Assembly (NCBI RefSeq): GCF_963666525.1
Contig: NZ_OY762905.1
Location: 4,667,001-4,731,000, forward strand
Direction: 5' to 3'
DNA length: 64,000 nt
Origin: an uncultured Cohaesibacter sp.
GTDB taxonomy: Bacteria; Pseudomonadota; Alphaproteobacteria; Rhizobiales; Cohaesibacteraceae
Shown in pieces: positions 41,075-50,882 of this stretch. The position numbers and the translations under genes were made by a program. The notes below the pieces were generated by a model. That model searched no databases, was not told the DNA's origin, and saw nothing but the letters and a program-made list of their open reading frames with translations. How positions within the stretch are numbered: position 1 is the first letter of the stretch; each line of letters begins with the position of its first letter.

Positions 41075-42388
41075 ATGTCAGCAAACGAAGGTGCCAATTC
41101 GGGAGCGATTTTCCCAGAATTCTTCACCCGCGATCTCGTCAACTCCGATCCGGCCGTAGCCGCTGCCATTGCAAGCGAACTCGGTCGTCAAAAGCACGAG
41201 ATCGAATTGATCGCTTCTGAGAATATCGTGTCCAAGGCAGTCCTGCAGGCGCAGGGCTCTGTAATGACAAACAAATATGCAGAAGGTTATTCGGGTCGTC
41301 GTTACTATGGTGGTTGCCAGCATGTTGACGTGGCCGAAAACCTCGCGATCGAGCGTGTAACCAAGCTGTTCGGCTGCGAGTTCGCCAACGTTCAGCCGAA
41401 CTCCGGCTCCCAGGCCAACCAGGCTGCCTTCATGGCGCTGATCCAGCCGGGCGATACCATTCTGGGCATGAGCCTTGATGCCGGTGGTCACCTGACCCAC
41501 GGCGCCAAGCCGAACCAGTCCGGCAAGTGGTTCAATTCCATCCAGTATGGCGTTCGCAAGCAGGATGGCCGTATCGACTTTGACCAGATCGAAGAACTGG
41601 CCAAGGAGCATCAGCCCAAACTGATCATCGCCGGTGGGTCTGCCTACAGCCGCGAATTCGACTTCAAGAAATTCCGCGAAATCGCTGATTCTGTTGGTGC
41701 ATATCTCATGGTGGACATGGCGCACTTTGCTGGCCTCGTCGCAGCAGGACTGCATGAGAGCCCGTTCCCGCATGCCCACATCGTCACCTCCACGACGCAC
41801 AAGACCCTGCGTGGTCCGCGTGGTGGTCTCATCCTGACCAACGATCCGGAAATTGCCAAGAAGGTCAACTCGGCTGTGTTCCCTGGTCTGCAGGGTGGCC
41901 CGCTGATGCACGTCATCGCCGCCAAGGCTGTTGCCTTTGGAGAAGCGCTGACCGACGACTTCAAGGTCTATGCAAAGGCCGTCAAGGACAACGCGCAGGC
42001 ACTGGCCGACACCCTCTATGCGGGTGGCGTCGAGCTGGCTGCTGGCGGTACCGACAACCATCTGCTGCTCGTTGATCTGCGCCCGAAAGGCCTGACCGGC
42101 AAGGTGGCCGAGGCTGCTCTTGGCCGTGCCTACATCACCTGCAACAAGAACGGCGTGCCGTTCGATCCGGAAAAGCCGGCGATCACCTCCGGTATCCGCC
42201 TTGGTACTCCGGCCGGTACGTCCCGTGGCTTCGGCACCGAAGAATTCAAGCAAATCGGCAAAATGATCATCGAAGTGCTTGACGGTCTCGTTGCAAATGG
42301 CGAAGAAGGCAATGCTGCCGTAGAATCGGCAGTAAAGGAAAAGGTCATCGCGCTGACCAACCGCTTCCCGATCTACCCGGACCTTTGA
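41075..42388 (+). CDS. glyA: Serine hydroxymethyltransferase
   Basis: 437 residues. It interconverts serine and glycine with tetrahydrofolate, supplying one-carbon units. The PLP lysine is K243 in [14 protein letters not shown]. The N-terminal [20 protein letters not shown] and the [11 protein letters not shown] motif are typical. Codon usage is strongly biased, suggesting high expression. A 250-bp upstream region carries its promoter. An imperfect 11-bp hairpin GGCAGTCGTTG / CAATGACTGCC (42406-42439) lies between it and nrdR. Confidence 0.97.
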   Translation: MSANEGANSGAIFPEFFTRDLVNSDPAVAAAIASELGRQKHEIELIASENIVSKAVLQAQGSVMTNKYAEGYSGRRYYGGCQHVDVAENLAIERVTKLFGCEFANVQPNSGSQANQAAFMALIQPGDTILGMSLDAGGHLTHGAKPNQSGKWFNSIQYGVRKQDGRIDFDQIEELAKEHQPKLIIAGGSAYSREFDFKKFREIADSVGAYLMVDMAHFAGLVAAGLHESPFPHAHIVTSTTHKTLRGPRGGLILTNDPEIAKKVNSAVFPGLQGGPLMHVIAAKAVAFGEALTDDFKVYAKAVKDNAQALADTLYAGGVELAAGGTDNHLLLVDLRPKGLTGKVAEAALGRAYITCNKNGVPFDPEKPAITSGIRLGTPAGTSRGFGTEEFKQIGKMIIEVLDGLVANGEEGNAAVESAVKEKVIALTNRFPIYPDL

Positions 42389-42478
42389 TCGGCAGGCAAG
42401 GGCAGGGCAGTCGTTGACCGAGATGGTGCAATGACTGCCGCGGCCATACGGTCACGCTCTTATTTGTGAGGTCGAGTT

Positions 42479-42958
42479 ATGAAATGTCCCTATTGCGGTT
42501 ATGACGATACCCAGGTCAAGGATTCTCGCCCCACGGAAGACAATACGGCGATCCGCCGCCGCCGCGTTTGCAGCGGTTGTGGCGGGCGCTTCACCACCTT
42601 CGAGCGCATCCAGCTGCGTGAACTTTCGGTGATCAAGAGAACTGGCCGCAAGGTCCCGTTCGATCGTGACAAGCTGATGCGGTCTGTTCAGGTTTCTCTG
42701 CGCAAACGTCCCGTTGAAGATGACAAGGTAGAACGCATGGTGTCTGGCATCGTGCGTCAGCTTGAAAGCGCCGGTGACGCTGAGGTTCCGGCTGAACACA
42801 TCGGTAATCTGGTGATGGAAGGGCTCAAGGGGCTCGACGAAATCGCCTATATCCGCTTCGCATCGGTTTACAAGAATTTCCGGGAAACCAAGGACTTCTC
42901 AGACATGCTCCACCAGTTGTCAAACGAACGTCCGCTTGACGAGGATCTGGAAGACTAG
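42479..42958 (+). CDS. nrdR: Transcriptional repressor NrdR
   Basis: 159 residues. The zinc ribbon is CPYCGYDD...CSGCGGRF (residues 3-40), followed by an ATP-cone domain (about 50-140, [20 protein letters not shown]). It represses ribonucleotide reductase genes according to ATP/dATP. Position directly before ribD is conserved in proteobacteria. Confidence 0.97.
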   Translation: MKCPYCGYDDTQVKDSRPTEDNTAIRRRRVCSGCGGRFTTFERIQLRELSVIKRTGRKVPFDRDKLMRSVQVSLRKRPVEDDKVERMVSGIVRQLESAGDAEVPAEHIGNLVMEGLKGLDEIAYIRFASVYKNFRETKDFSDMLHQLSNERPLDEDLED

Positions 42959-43041
42959 GGCATTAGGGCTCTGAAAGTGACTGGCGCGATGGGTGTGAGG
43001 GATGTACTCTCGCCTCATCGAATTCCGGGACGGGGCACATC

Positions 43042-44223
43042 ATGCCTCGTATCACCAACAGACGGCGCTGCATGGAAGACTTCTCGTTCTCTTTCTCCGA
43101 TGACCAAATGATGGATCTGGCGCTTCGCCTCGGGCGCCGCTGCGCCGGGGCAACGGCAGAAAATCCAGCTGTTGGCTGCGTAATAACGGCCGCAAGTGGC
43201 GGCCGCGCGACGATCGTCGGGCGAGGCTGGACTCAACAGGGCGGTCGGCCGCATGCCGAGCGGGTTGCTCTTGCTGAAGCCGGAGATCTGGCAAGAGGCG
43301 CAACGGCCTATGTTACCCTTGAACCCTGTTCCCACCATGGCAAATCCCCGCCCTGCGCTGAGGCCTTGATCGAGGCAGGCATTGCGCGGGTTGTCTGCGC
43401 CCATGCCGACCCTGATCGTCGGGTTGCCGGGCGCGGGTTCGAGATGCTGCGTAAGGCTGGTATTGCCGTCGAGACCGGGCTTCTGGAGGCCCGTGCCCAT
43501 CGCCATCTGAGCGGATTTCTGTCACGCACGGTGCGCGGCAGACCTTGGCTTCAGGCAAAGATGGCCTTCTCTCCCGATGGCATGATCGGCAAGATCGGCG
43601 TCGGAAATTATCCCGTGACCGGCCCTGATGCCAAGGCCAGAACCTATGGCCTCAGAATGAAGGCAGATGCCATTCTGGTTGGAGCCGACACGGTCCTCGT
43701 CGATGATCCAACCCTCACCGTTCGCTTGCCCGGACTGGAGGCCTCCTCACCGGTCCGCGTCGTGCTGGATGGTCGCGGACGTGTTCCGCTCGATGCGCAA
43801 CTGGTGAAAAGTGCTGCGGCCGTGCCGACATGGGTCGTGACCGCAATAAATGCACCGGAGGATTGGTGCAATGAGATGGAGGCGAGGGGATGCACGGTGC
43901 TGCGCGTTAAGGCGACCGCTGCCGGACATGTAGACTTGCTTGCCGCTTTTGAGGCACTGGCAGCGCGCGGCATAAACACCATATTTGCCGAATGCGGTGC
44001 AGCTCTTTCCCGGGCTCTTCTCGAAGGTGGGCTGATTGACGAATTTTTCCTCTATCGCAGCACCACTCCCATCGGAGCCGATGGTCTTGTTGCGCTGTCC
44101 GGAGAGCCGGAAGCCGCGCTCGCCAGCGCAGGATTCACATTTGAAACGTCCCATCGGTTGGGGCAGGATACACTCAAGACCTTTATCCGGTCTGCGAGTT
44201 TGAAAAGTCTATACGGAGGCTAG
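43042..44223 (+). CDS. ribD: Bifunctional deaminase/reductase of riboflavin synthesis
   Basis: 393 residues. The N-terminal cytidine-deaminase-like domain has HAERVAL and TLEPCSHHGKSPPC (zinc ligands and catalytic Glu). The C-terminal dihydrofolate-reductase-like domain (about 165-390) has MKADAILVGADTVLVDDPTL. It carries out two consecutive steps on the diaminopyrimidine intermediate. An ATG at 43072 is an alternative start that matches family length better. Its stop lies 5 nt before the ribE start. Confidence 0.95.
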   Translation: MPRITNRRRCMEDFSFSFSDDQMMDLALRLGRRCAGATAENPAVGCVITAASGGRATIVGRGWTQQGGRPHAERVALAEAGDLARGATAYVTLEPCSHHGKSPPCAEALIEAGIARVVCAHADPDRRVAGRGFEMLRKAGIAVETGLLEARAHRHLSGFLSRTVRGRPWLQAKMAFSPDGMIGKIGVGNYPVTGPDAKARTYGLRMKADAILVGADTVLVDDPTLTVRLPGLEASSPVRVVLDGRGRVPLDAQLVKSAAAVPTWVVTAINAPEDWCNEMEARGCTVLRVKATAAGHVDLLAAFEALAARGINTIFAECGAALSRALLEGGLIDEFFLYRSTTPIGADGLVALSGEPEAALASAGFTFETSHRLGQDTLKTFIRSASLKSLYGG

Positions 44224-44228
44224 AAGCC

Positions 44229-44840
44229 ATGTTTACCGGAATTATCACTGATGTTGGCGAAGTGCTTGAGCAGAAGGCCATTCCAGCTGGTCAGAGAGTC
44301 AAGATCGCGACGCATTTCGATCCCGAAACAATCGCCCTGGGCGCATCCATCGCCTGTAACGGCGTTTGTCATACGGTGGTGGCAACCGGCACTCTGGATG
44401 CTGAGCGCAACTATTTTGAAGTCGAATCTGGCAAGGAAACCCTTGATTTGACCAATGCCTCCGGTTGGAAGGGCGGAACCGCCATCAATCTGGAACGCTC
44501 GCTCAAGATGGGCGACGAGCTGGGTGGCCATCTGGTGCTTGGCCATGTCGACGGTGTTGCCGAAGTCGTCGAACGGACCGACCATCCCGATAGCGTATTC
44601 TTCAAGCTGCGGGCACCGGGACAGTTGGCCCGCTTCATCCCCCAGAAGGGCTCGGTTTCTCTTGATGGTACGTCTCTCACGGTCAATGATGTTGATGGCG
44701 ATGATTTCACCATTTTCCTCATTCCCCATACCCTTACGCATACGGCCTGGAAGGAAAAGCAGGTTGGCGACAAGATCAATCTCGAGGTTGACATGATGGC
44801 GCGCTATGTCGCACGCCTCAATGAATATACGCCATCGTAG
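44229..44840 (+). CDS. ribE: Riboflavin synthase, alpha subunit
   Basis: 203 residues with the duplicated lumazine-binding fold. Repeat 1 begins MFTGIITDVGEV and includes SIACNGVCHTVVA. Repeat 2 begins GHLVLGHVDGVAEV and includes GTSLTVNDVDGDDF. It dismutates two 6,7-dimethyl-8-ribityllumazine molecules to riboflavin. It starts 5 nt after ribD. A GGGGCG/CGCCCC hairpin lies in the 76-bp gap after it. Confidence 0.96.
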   Translation: MFTGIITDVGEVLEQKAIPAGQRVKIATHFDPETIALGASIACNGVCHTVVATGTLDAERNYFEVESGKETLDLTNASGWKGGTAINLERSLKMGDELGGHLVLGHVDGVAEVVERTDHPDSVFFKLRAPGQLARFIPQKGSVSLDGTSLTVNDVDGDDFTIFLIPHTLTHTAWKEKQVGDKINLEVDMMARYVARLNEYTPS

Positions 44841-44916
44841 AATTCTGATACTAGATAGCTGAGTCCAAATAAGGGGCGATTTCAACGCCCCGTCTCGCCA
44901 AATAAAGGAAAGAAAC

Positions 44917-46263
44917 ATGGCAGAGAAAATCAGCATCGCAACGCCAGTCCAGTTCTCTGATCCCTTGCCCGAAGCCGTCGATGTCGCCATCATCGGCGGC
45001 GGGGTGATCGGAGTCTTCGCCGCTCTCTATCTGGCGCGCGCGGGAAAGAAGGTTTGCGTTCTCGAAAAGGGCCGCATCGCATGCGAACAGACCTCGCGCA
45101 ACTGGGGCTGGATCCGGCAACATGAACGAGACGAGGCCGAGCTCCCCGTCGCCATGGAGGCGCTGCGCCTCTGGAAGGAAGCCGACGCAGAGGTTGGCGG
45201 CGCCACCGGGTTTGTCACCACGCCGATCAACTATCTGGCCTCCACCGAGAAGGATCTGGCCGATCTGGAAGGCTGGATGGCAATCGCCGAAAAATATGGC
45301 GTCAATTCCGTTCGTTTGACCCGGCAGCAGGTTGCGGACCTGTTCGGGGGGCTGTCAAACGGTCAGTGGGCCGGCGGCACATCGACCCTTGATGATGCCC
45401 GCGCCGAGCCATGGGAAGCGGTGCCTGCCATCGCCAGACTGGCGCATGAGGCAGGTGTTGATATCATCGAAAACTGCGCTGCTCGGTCGCTGGAAATCGC
45501 AGCGGGCAGGGTGGTTGGCCTGCATACCGAGAAGGGGCTGATCAACTGCGAGCAGGTGGTTGTTGCCGCAGGGGCATGGTCGCTGCTGTTTGCTCGTAAT
45601 CACGGGGTTTCCTTTCCGCAGCTCTCTGTCTGTCTGACGGCGTCGCAAACAGCTCCGCTGCCAAATTTCACCGATCAGAACAGCGCCGATGAGGACTTCG
45701 CCCTGCGCCGTCGCAATGATGGCGGCTACACCATTGCAGTGTGCGATGGCAATGACTTCTATATTGGCCCTGATGCCTTCCGCAGTTTCTTCAAATATAT
45801 TTCGCTGCTCAAGGAAAGCTGGGATCATACCTTCCTCAATCCGTTTGCACCGAAGGATTTCCCCGACGCATGGACGACCAAACGCTCCTGGGCGCCGAAT
45901 GAGGAAACCCCCTTCGAGCGCTGCCGTGTTCTCGAACCGGCAGCCAACATGAAATATGTCAACAAGGCTGTTGCGGATTTTGCCAAGCGGTTTCCCTCCC
46001 TCGGCAAGCCGACCATCGTCCAGTCATGGGCCGGAATGGTGGATGCCTTGCCGGATGTTGTGCCGCTCATCGACCGGATCGACTCGATCCCGGGCCTGAT
46101 CGTGGCCACCGGCTTCAGTGGCCACGGGTTCGGGATTGGACCGGGGGCGGCGATGATCGTCAGGGATCTGGTTCTTGGTGACACGCCAAAGCACGATATC
46201 GCCCGCTTCCGTTATTCGCGTTTCACGGACGGATCTCCGATGGTTTTGGGGCCTGCGCTATAG
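44917..46263 (+). CDS. FAD-dependent oxidoreductase (DAO family)
   Basis: 448 residues. The dinucleotide fold is VDVAIIGGGVIGVFAALYLA (residues about 22-41), with the second FAD contact VLEKGRIACEQTSRNWGW. The C-terminal FAD motif is ATGFSGHGFGIGPGAA. It belongs to the glycine/D-amino-acid oxidase group; substrate not determinable. It sits between ribE and ribH and interrupts the usual riboflavin gene order. AAAGGAAAG lies just before its ATG. A link to flavin supply is only a guess. Confidence 0.9.
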   Translation: MAEKISIATPVQFSDPLPEAVDVAIIGGGVIGVFAALYLARAGKKVCVLEKGRIACEQTSRNWGWIRQHERDEAELPVAMEALRLWKEADAEVGGATGFVTTPINYLASTEKDLADLEGWMAIAEKYGVNSVRLTRQQVADLFGGLSNGQWAGGTSTLDDARAEPWEAVPAIARLAHEAGVDIIENCAARSLEIAAGRVVGLHTEKGLINCEQVVVAAGAWSLLFARNHGVSFPQLSVCLTASQTAPLPNFTDQNSADEDFALRRRNDGGYTIAVCDGNDFYIGPDAFRSFFKYISLLKESWDHTFLNPFAPKDFPDAWTTKRSWAPNEETPFERCRVLEPAANMKYVNKAVADFAKRFPSLGKPTIVQSWAGMVDALPDVVPLIDRIDSIPGLIVATGFSGHGFGIGPGAAMIVRDLVLGDTPKHDIARFRYSRFTDGSPMVLGPAL

Positions 46264-46482
46264 GCAGGCACCCCTTCTCGGGCGGCTGATTGCGGGAATA
46301 GCTGCCATGAGCAGAAAATAGTCGGTCAAAGTGCGATAAGCCCTTGACGCTTCCCGTATCCGATCCGATGTTGATCGGTGAATTCGCAACAAATAGCTGG
46401 ACAAGTGACAGCGGACATGGTTTGACAGGCAACCCCCGCGGCCCATGTCGAGCCGTGTCCCCCAAGCCTTCGGATGGAAAAC

Positions 46483-46941
46483 ATGACCAAGGAAAATCCA
46501 AACATTCTGATCATCGAAGCCCGCTTCTATGAAGATCTGGCAGATGAACTGGTCCGCGGCGCTGTTGAAGCGCTCGAAGAAGCCGGAGCGACGTATGAGC
46601 GAGTGGCGGTGCCAGGCGTGCTGGAAATTCCTGCAGCCCTGTCCATGGCCATGGCCGCCGTTGAGGATGGATACGCCGACTATGATGGCTATGTTGCTCT
46701 TGGTGTCGTGATCCGCGGTGAAACGACCCATTATGACATCGTTTCCAACGAGAGCGCCCGCGCCATCATGGATCTGGCCGTCGAAGGCTGCATCGCGGTT
46801 GGCAACGGCATTCAGACCGTTGAAAACGGCAAACAGGCTTGGGCGCGTGCACGCGTTGAGGAAAAGGACAAGGGCGGTGCTGCTGCCCGTGCAGCGCTTG
46901 CCATGATTGAAATACGAGAGAAGTTCGGAATCGAAGAATGA
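46483..46941 (+). CDS. ribH: 6,7-dimethyl-8-ribityllumazine synthase
   Basis: 152 residues. Typical motifs are [47 protein letters not shown] and the C-terminal NGKQAWARA. It condenses the ribityl pyrimidinedione with dihydroxybutanone phosphate. An ATG at 46474 would add three residues; GGA lies closer to 46483. The end overlaps nusB by ATGA. Confidence 0.96.
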   Translation: MTKENPNILIIEARFYEDLADELVRGAVEALEEAGATYERVAVPGVLEIPAALSMAMAAVEDGYADYDGYVALGVVIRGETTHYDIVSNESARAIMDLAVEGCIAVGNGIQTVENGKQAWARARVEEKDKGGAAARAALAMIEIREKFGIEE

Positions 46942-47423
46942 GTGAACAGGAAAAGACTGTCCGCCCTGCCAATAAACGTGGCTCAGCCCGATTGGGGGCC
47001 GTTCAGGCCCTCTATCAGATGGATGTCGGTGGAACCCCGCTGACCGAGGTGTTGCAAGAGTTCGAGCTTTACCGGCTTGGCAAGGAGATCGATGACGAAC
47101 TCTATCTGCCTGCTGACTTCGCCTATTTCAAGGACATCGTCAGCGGCGTAGTGCGCGAGCAGAGGACTCTCGATCCGCTGATCAACAACACGCTGCAGAA
47201 GGGGTGGCCTCTGGTTCGCATCGACCAGACCATGCGCGCAATTCTGCGCTGCGGCCTCTATGAAGTGATGTTCCGCAAGGATGTACCGGCACCGGTGATC
47301 CTGTCCGAATATATCGATGTCGCAAAGGCCTTCTTCCAGGGTGATGAACCCCGGATGGTCAATGGTGTCCTTGATGCTCTGGCCCGGGTCAGTCGGGCCG
47401 ATGAAGTCAAGGCCAAAGAGTAA
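46938..47423 (+). CDS. nusB: Transcription antitermination factor NusB
   Basis: 161 residues. The helical NusB fold shows [36 protein letters not shown] and [13 protein letters not shown] with the conserved end [10 protein letters not shown]. It binds boxA RNA with NusE in rRNA antitermination. Start overlaps ribH stop, so the genes are translationally coupled. Confidence 0.97.
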   Translation: MSEQEKTVRPANKRGSARLGAVQALYQMDVGGTPLTEVLQEFELYRLGKEIDDELYLPADFAYFKDIVSGVVREQRTLDPLINNTLQKGWPLVRIDQTMRAILRCGLYEVMFRKDVPAPVILSEYIDVAKAFFQGDEPRMVNGVLDALARVSRADEVKAKE

Positions 47424-47443
47424 GACTAGATCTGGAGCGGCCG

Positions 47444-48442
47444 ATGGCCAACAGTCCAAAGCGCCTCGGCGAAAGCGAACTGATCAGGCAGTATTTCGCG
47501 CCGCTCTGCCACCCGGACATGTCGTTCGGGTTGAGCGATGATGCCGCTTTCCTGCGGTGTGATACCGACCAGCAGCTTGTCCTGACAAAGGACATGTTGG
47601 TTGCAGACGTGCATTTCTTTGCCGATGACGATCCTGCTCTCATTGCCCGCAAGGCATTGAGGGTCAACCTGTCCGATCTGGCATCCAAGGGGGCAGAGCC
47701 TTTGGGGTATCTGCTCGGCCTTGGCCTTCCTGCCAGTTGGGATGAAGACTGGCTCAAGAATTTCTGTGAAGGTCTACGGCTTGATCAGGAATGCTTTGCC
47801 TTTCCCCTGATTGGTGGCGATACGGTCAAAAGCCCCGAGCGGCTTACGCTTTCCATCACGGCTTTTGGTCAGGTACCCCGCAGTAAGACTATCCTGCGCA
47901 TGAATGCCGCTGTCGGCGAGGCGGTCTATGTCACCGGCACGATTGGTGACAGCGCTCTTGGTCTGCTTGTCCGCAGGGAGCCGGACCAGTATCCATCCGT
48001 TGCTGCCGCAGACCGGGCGTTTCTAAAGGACAGGTTCCTGCTGCCACAACCAAGGCTGTCGTGCCGGGAGTTGATCCGCAAGTTTGCCACCGCCTCGATG
48101 GATATCTCCGATGGCCTTATCGGCGACGCGCAGAAGATGTCGGGTGCTGCCAGGAAGGCTTTGCTGCTGGACAGTGACTCTGTTCCTCTGTCCCCGTCGG
48201 CAAAGGCCATGATCGGCTCTTCGACCGACCTCCATGAAATTGCCCTGACCGGCGGCGATGACTATGAACTGCTGTTCTGCGCCAGGCCGGAAGACCATGA
48301 GCCGCTGATGGCAGAAGCACATAGCCTCGGTATTCCGCTTTCGCGCATCGGCCGCGTCGCAGAAGGTGAGGGCGTGCGGTTGCTCGACAGCGAAGGGCAG
48401 GATATCGCCCTTTCACACGGCAGTTCCTACGAGCATTTCTGA
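47444..48442 (+). CDS. thiL: Thiamine-monophosphate kinase
   Basis: 332 residues. PurM-like ATP-binding fold with GLSDDAAFL, VLTKDMLVADVHFF, NLSDLASKGAEPLGYLLGL and LIGGDTVKSPE. The C-terminal half has SMDISDGLIGDAQKM and LTGGDDYELLF. It phosphorylates thiamine monophosphate to the cofactor. It follows nusB by 20 bp. Confidence 0.96.
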   Translation: MANSPKRLGESELIRQYFAPLCHPDMSFGLSDDAAFLRCDTDQQLVLTKDMLVADVHFFADDDPALIARKALRVNLSDLASKGAEPLGYLLGLGLPASWDEDWLKNFCEGLRLDQECFAFPLIGGDTVKSPERLTLSITAFGQVPRSKTILRMNAAVGEAVYVTGTIGDSALGLLVRREPDQYPSVAAADRAFLKDRFLLPQPRLSCRELIRKFATASMDISDGLIGDAQKMSGAARKALLLDSDSVPLSPSAKAMIGSSTDLHEIALTGGDDYELLFCARPEDHEPLMAEAHSLGIPLSRIGRVAEGEGVRLLDSEGQDIALSHGSSYEHF

Positions 48443-48500
48443 CCGCGCTATCCTTGCTTTCCCATTTGACGGAATGGACGGCCCTTTCCACGACAATGCG

Positions 48501-48530
48501 CAAGAAAAAGGCCAGACACTGCGGTGTCTG
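48501..48530 (-). terminator. Terminator of bamE
   Basis: Stem CAGACAC (48513-48519) / GTGTCTG (48524-48530) with loop TGCG; on the minus strand GGCCTTTTTCTT follows. It lies in the convergent gap between thiL and bamE. Confidence 0.7.
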
Positions 48531-48559
48531 ACCTCGAAATCAGTCGATAAGAGCAAAGG

Positions 48560-49054
48560 CTAGTTCGTACCAGCGCCGATCCCTTCAACGAGACGGCTGA
48601 GGAACTGCGTGTCCTTGCCTCCGGTCGGGGTAACCTGGCGGGAGAAGTCAAACAGCTTGCCATCCTTGAGGCCGTAGCGTGCGGTGCGGGAAACGCGCTG
48701 CTCGTCGTCGAAATAGACCGCTACCACGGTCTGATCCACAGGATAGGAGCGCATGAAGGCAACCGGCTGCTTGCGCGTTTGCGAGATATAGTAGAATACC
48801 TCGCCGCCGAAATCGGCTGTGGTTGACGGGGTGCCGAGCGTCAGCATCACCTGTTCGCGGCTGGCGCCTTCGGTGATCTGGTCAAGCGTGTAGTCGGATG
48901 GAACAAAGCCGTGAATAGACGTCGTTTCGGTGAAGCAGCCTGAAAGCAGAACCGTGCTGAGGCAAGCGGCCAGACCTGCAGCTCTCACCGGAGAGAACAG
49001 CGATTTGGCTTTTTGAAAGCTTGAGCCATGAAAACCTGAGCGAACGTTGCGCAT
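48560..49054 (-). CDS. bamE: Outer membrane protein assembly factor BamE (OmlA lipoprotein)
   Basis: 164 residues. A long N-terminus leads to the lipobox LLSGC with lipidated C40, so the true start may lie later or the signal is extended. The SmpA/OmlA domain follows: GFVPSDYTLDQITEGASREQVMLTLG (cited in part), then GGEVFYYISQTRKQPVAF. It is the outer-membrane BAM-complex lipoprotein. It is divergent from the chaperone gene at 49376, an arrangement common in this group. Confidence 0.9.
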   Translation of the reverse strand: MRNVRSGFHGSSFQKAKSLFSPVRAAGLAACLSTVLLSGCFTETTSIHGFVPSDYTLDQITEGASREQVMLTLGTPSTTADFGGEVFYYISQTRKQPVAFMRSYPVDQTVVAVYFDDEQRVSRTARYGLKDGKLFDFSRQVTPTGGKDTQFLSRLVEGIGAGTN

Positions 49055-49375
49055 AGAGTAAGCTACTCCTCGTATTTAATGATCCACATGCTCTGACGGG
49101 CATGCATCCAATTCCAGTATCGGGCAAAATGCCAGACACGAATGGAAGAGAACAGGCATAAGTCCAAGACCACCCGAAAGTATCGCTGCCTTTTCAACCA
49201 TATTTCCTTTAGTCGGTATCTCGTTTGAACAAAAAATGCAATCATTGTGAAATGCTTGGCAGTAATTTATAGCTCAGAGCGCTCAATTCAGGTCGGATAT
49301 TGAGCAAGACGTCTCGGATTGGTATTCAGCAACCCTCTCGGGTATGGCCGCGAAACTGCAAATGGAAAGTGCCTC

Positions 49376-49924
49376 ATGATTTTCAAGCTGTTCCAAAAAC
49401 AATCCCGCAAGGAAGATATTGCGGATGACCTATACAGACAAATCGTGGCGGCTGCGAGGCAGACTGAGTTCTATTTGAGCTATGGCGTGGAAGATACCGT
49501 GACCGGACGATTTGAAATGATCATCCTCGTCGCCTACACCTTTTTCCACCGGCTGAAGCAGGAAGATGAAGACGCGCGAGAGCTTGGGCAACTGGTTTTC
49601 AATCGCTTCTTTCAGGATATGGATGATTCCCTCAGGGAGCAGGGCGTTGGCGACCTTTCCATCCCCAAGAAGATAAAGAAGATGGCCCAGTCCTTTTATG
49701 GCCATGTTGAAGCCTATGACGCTGCGCGGGAAAAAGGGACGGATGCACTGGCAATTGCGCTCGCCCGCAATATATATGCCCTCGAAGACGGATCTCGCCC
49801 TGAAGCTGCCGGATTGGCGGCCTATGTCGAGGCCTGTGAAGAAAAATTGAAATTGCAGTCCGTGGAAGATTTCAGTAAAGGTAGGCTGCATTTTCCTGAA
49901 ATCGAGCCGTTTCAGGCAGTCTGA
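49376..49924 (+). CDS. Ubiquinol-cytochrome c chaperone family protein (CBP3/UQCC1-like)
   Basis: 182 residues. The CBP3-type helical domain reads DLYRQIVAAARQTEFYLSYG, then GRFEMIILVAYTFFHRLK and FNRFFQDMDDSLREQGVGD. Homologues assist assembly of the cytochrome bc1 complex. The ATG at 49376 has GGAAAG 7 nt upstream; the longer frame is not needed. It likely heads the unit that continues into DUF177. Confidence 0.92.
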   Translation: MIFKLFQKQSRKEDIADDLYRQIVAAARQTEFYLSYGVEDTVTGRFEMIILVAYTFFHRLKQEDEDARELGQLVFNRFFQDMDDSLREQGVGDLSIPKKIKKMAQSFYGHVEAYDAAREKGTDALAIALARNIYALEDGSRPEAAGLAAYVEACEEKLKLQSVEDFSKGRLHFPEIEPFQAV

Positions 49925-50104
49925 GAGGCTGGTTGGTTCGGCTCGGCAAGACGATCCCCGAGGCCTTTGCAAGGCGAGATCAGTGAGAAGGCCTCTCCTT
50001 CGATGGATGAGTGGCGCCCTGATAGTTTGCAGGCAGGTTCGTGATCGATCCATAACTCAAGAGCGCCATCAAGGTGCTTTGCCACCCGGAAGTAGACTGC
50101 ATCC

Positions 50105-50701
50105 ATGTCTAAAAAATCCACAGAACCAGAGTTCGCCCCGCGCGCACCTGTACTGTCCCTGCCGATCAATGTTGCCAGATTGAAGAGTCTTGGTGAAATG
50201 GTGAAGGCCTCGGCTGATGCCGAAGGGTGCGAAGAGCTGAAAAACCGTCTCGGAATCCTGTCTGTCCACGACTACTCCGTCGAAGCCAAGGTTACTCCAT
50301 GGAAAAAGCGTGGTGTCCAGATAGAAGGCTTTGTTAGGGGAGAAGTGGAACAGGCCTGCGTGGTTACCCTTGAGCCGGTTCTCGAACAGATTGATGAGCC
50401 TTTCAAGGTGACGCTGGTCCCGAAAGGGTCGGAATTTGCCAAACGGGCTGTCGATCACAGCACGATGAGCGAAATGGTCATCGATCCGGAAGGGGATGAT
50501 CCTCCCGAGGAATTCGAGGGCGAGGAAATAGACGTCGGGCTTTACGCGGAAGAATTCTTCGCGTTGAGTCTGGATGATTATCCACGTGCACCCGATGCCC
50601 GGTTCACAGGCCACATCGAAGATCAGGCCGCGTTTGACGGGTCGGAAAATCCTTTTGCTGCCTTGGCTGTTCTCAAGGAAGATAAGCCAAAAGACCAGTA
50701 G
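50105..50701 (+). CDS. DUF177/YceD-family protein
   Basis: 198 residues. The C-terminal cluster RGEVEQACVVTLEPV and later DDYPRAPDA match DUF177, the family that in many bacteria precedes rpmF and links to 23S rRNA maturation or fatty-acid genes. Here no rpmF follows; plsX comes next after 181 bp. The conserved cysteine pair of zinc-binding members is reduced to one Cys in EQACVV. Confidence 0.88.
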   Translation: MSKKSTEPEFAPRAPVLSLPINVARLKSLGEMVKASADAEGCEELKNRLGILSVHDYSVEAKVTPWKKRGVQIEGFVRGEVEQACVVTLEPVLEQIDEPFKVTLVPKGSEFAKRAVDHSTMSEMVIDPEGDDPPEEFEGEEIDVGLYAEEFFALSLDDYPRAPDARFTGHIEDQAAFDGSENPFAALAVLKEDKPKDQ

Positions 50702-50882
50702 TGCGGGAGTCTTGGGGACGTTTTCCAAATAATGCGGTTGTTTCTTGCCCGAATTTGGATATTGTCCCTGCAAATATAGTTATCGACCTTAGGATGATGT
50801 CTTCGCTATGAGCGCTCATCATGTCAGCTGTTGCTTCTCTTGAGGCAAGAATGGTCGATCAGGCGGGATAGAGTGATCTGGA

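Noticed and set aside
42406-42439. Imperfect hairpin between glyA and nrdR as a riboswitch or terminator
   Set aside because: Stem has a mismatch, loop is long, no T run and no known RNA family resemblance; noted only in the glyA entry.
43042-44228. FMN riboswitch before the riboflavin genes
   Set aside because: The conserved RFN-element segments are not visible in the gaps at 42959-43041, 44841-44916 or 46264-46482.
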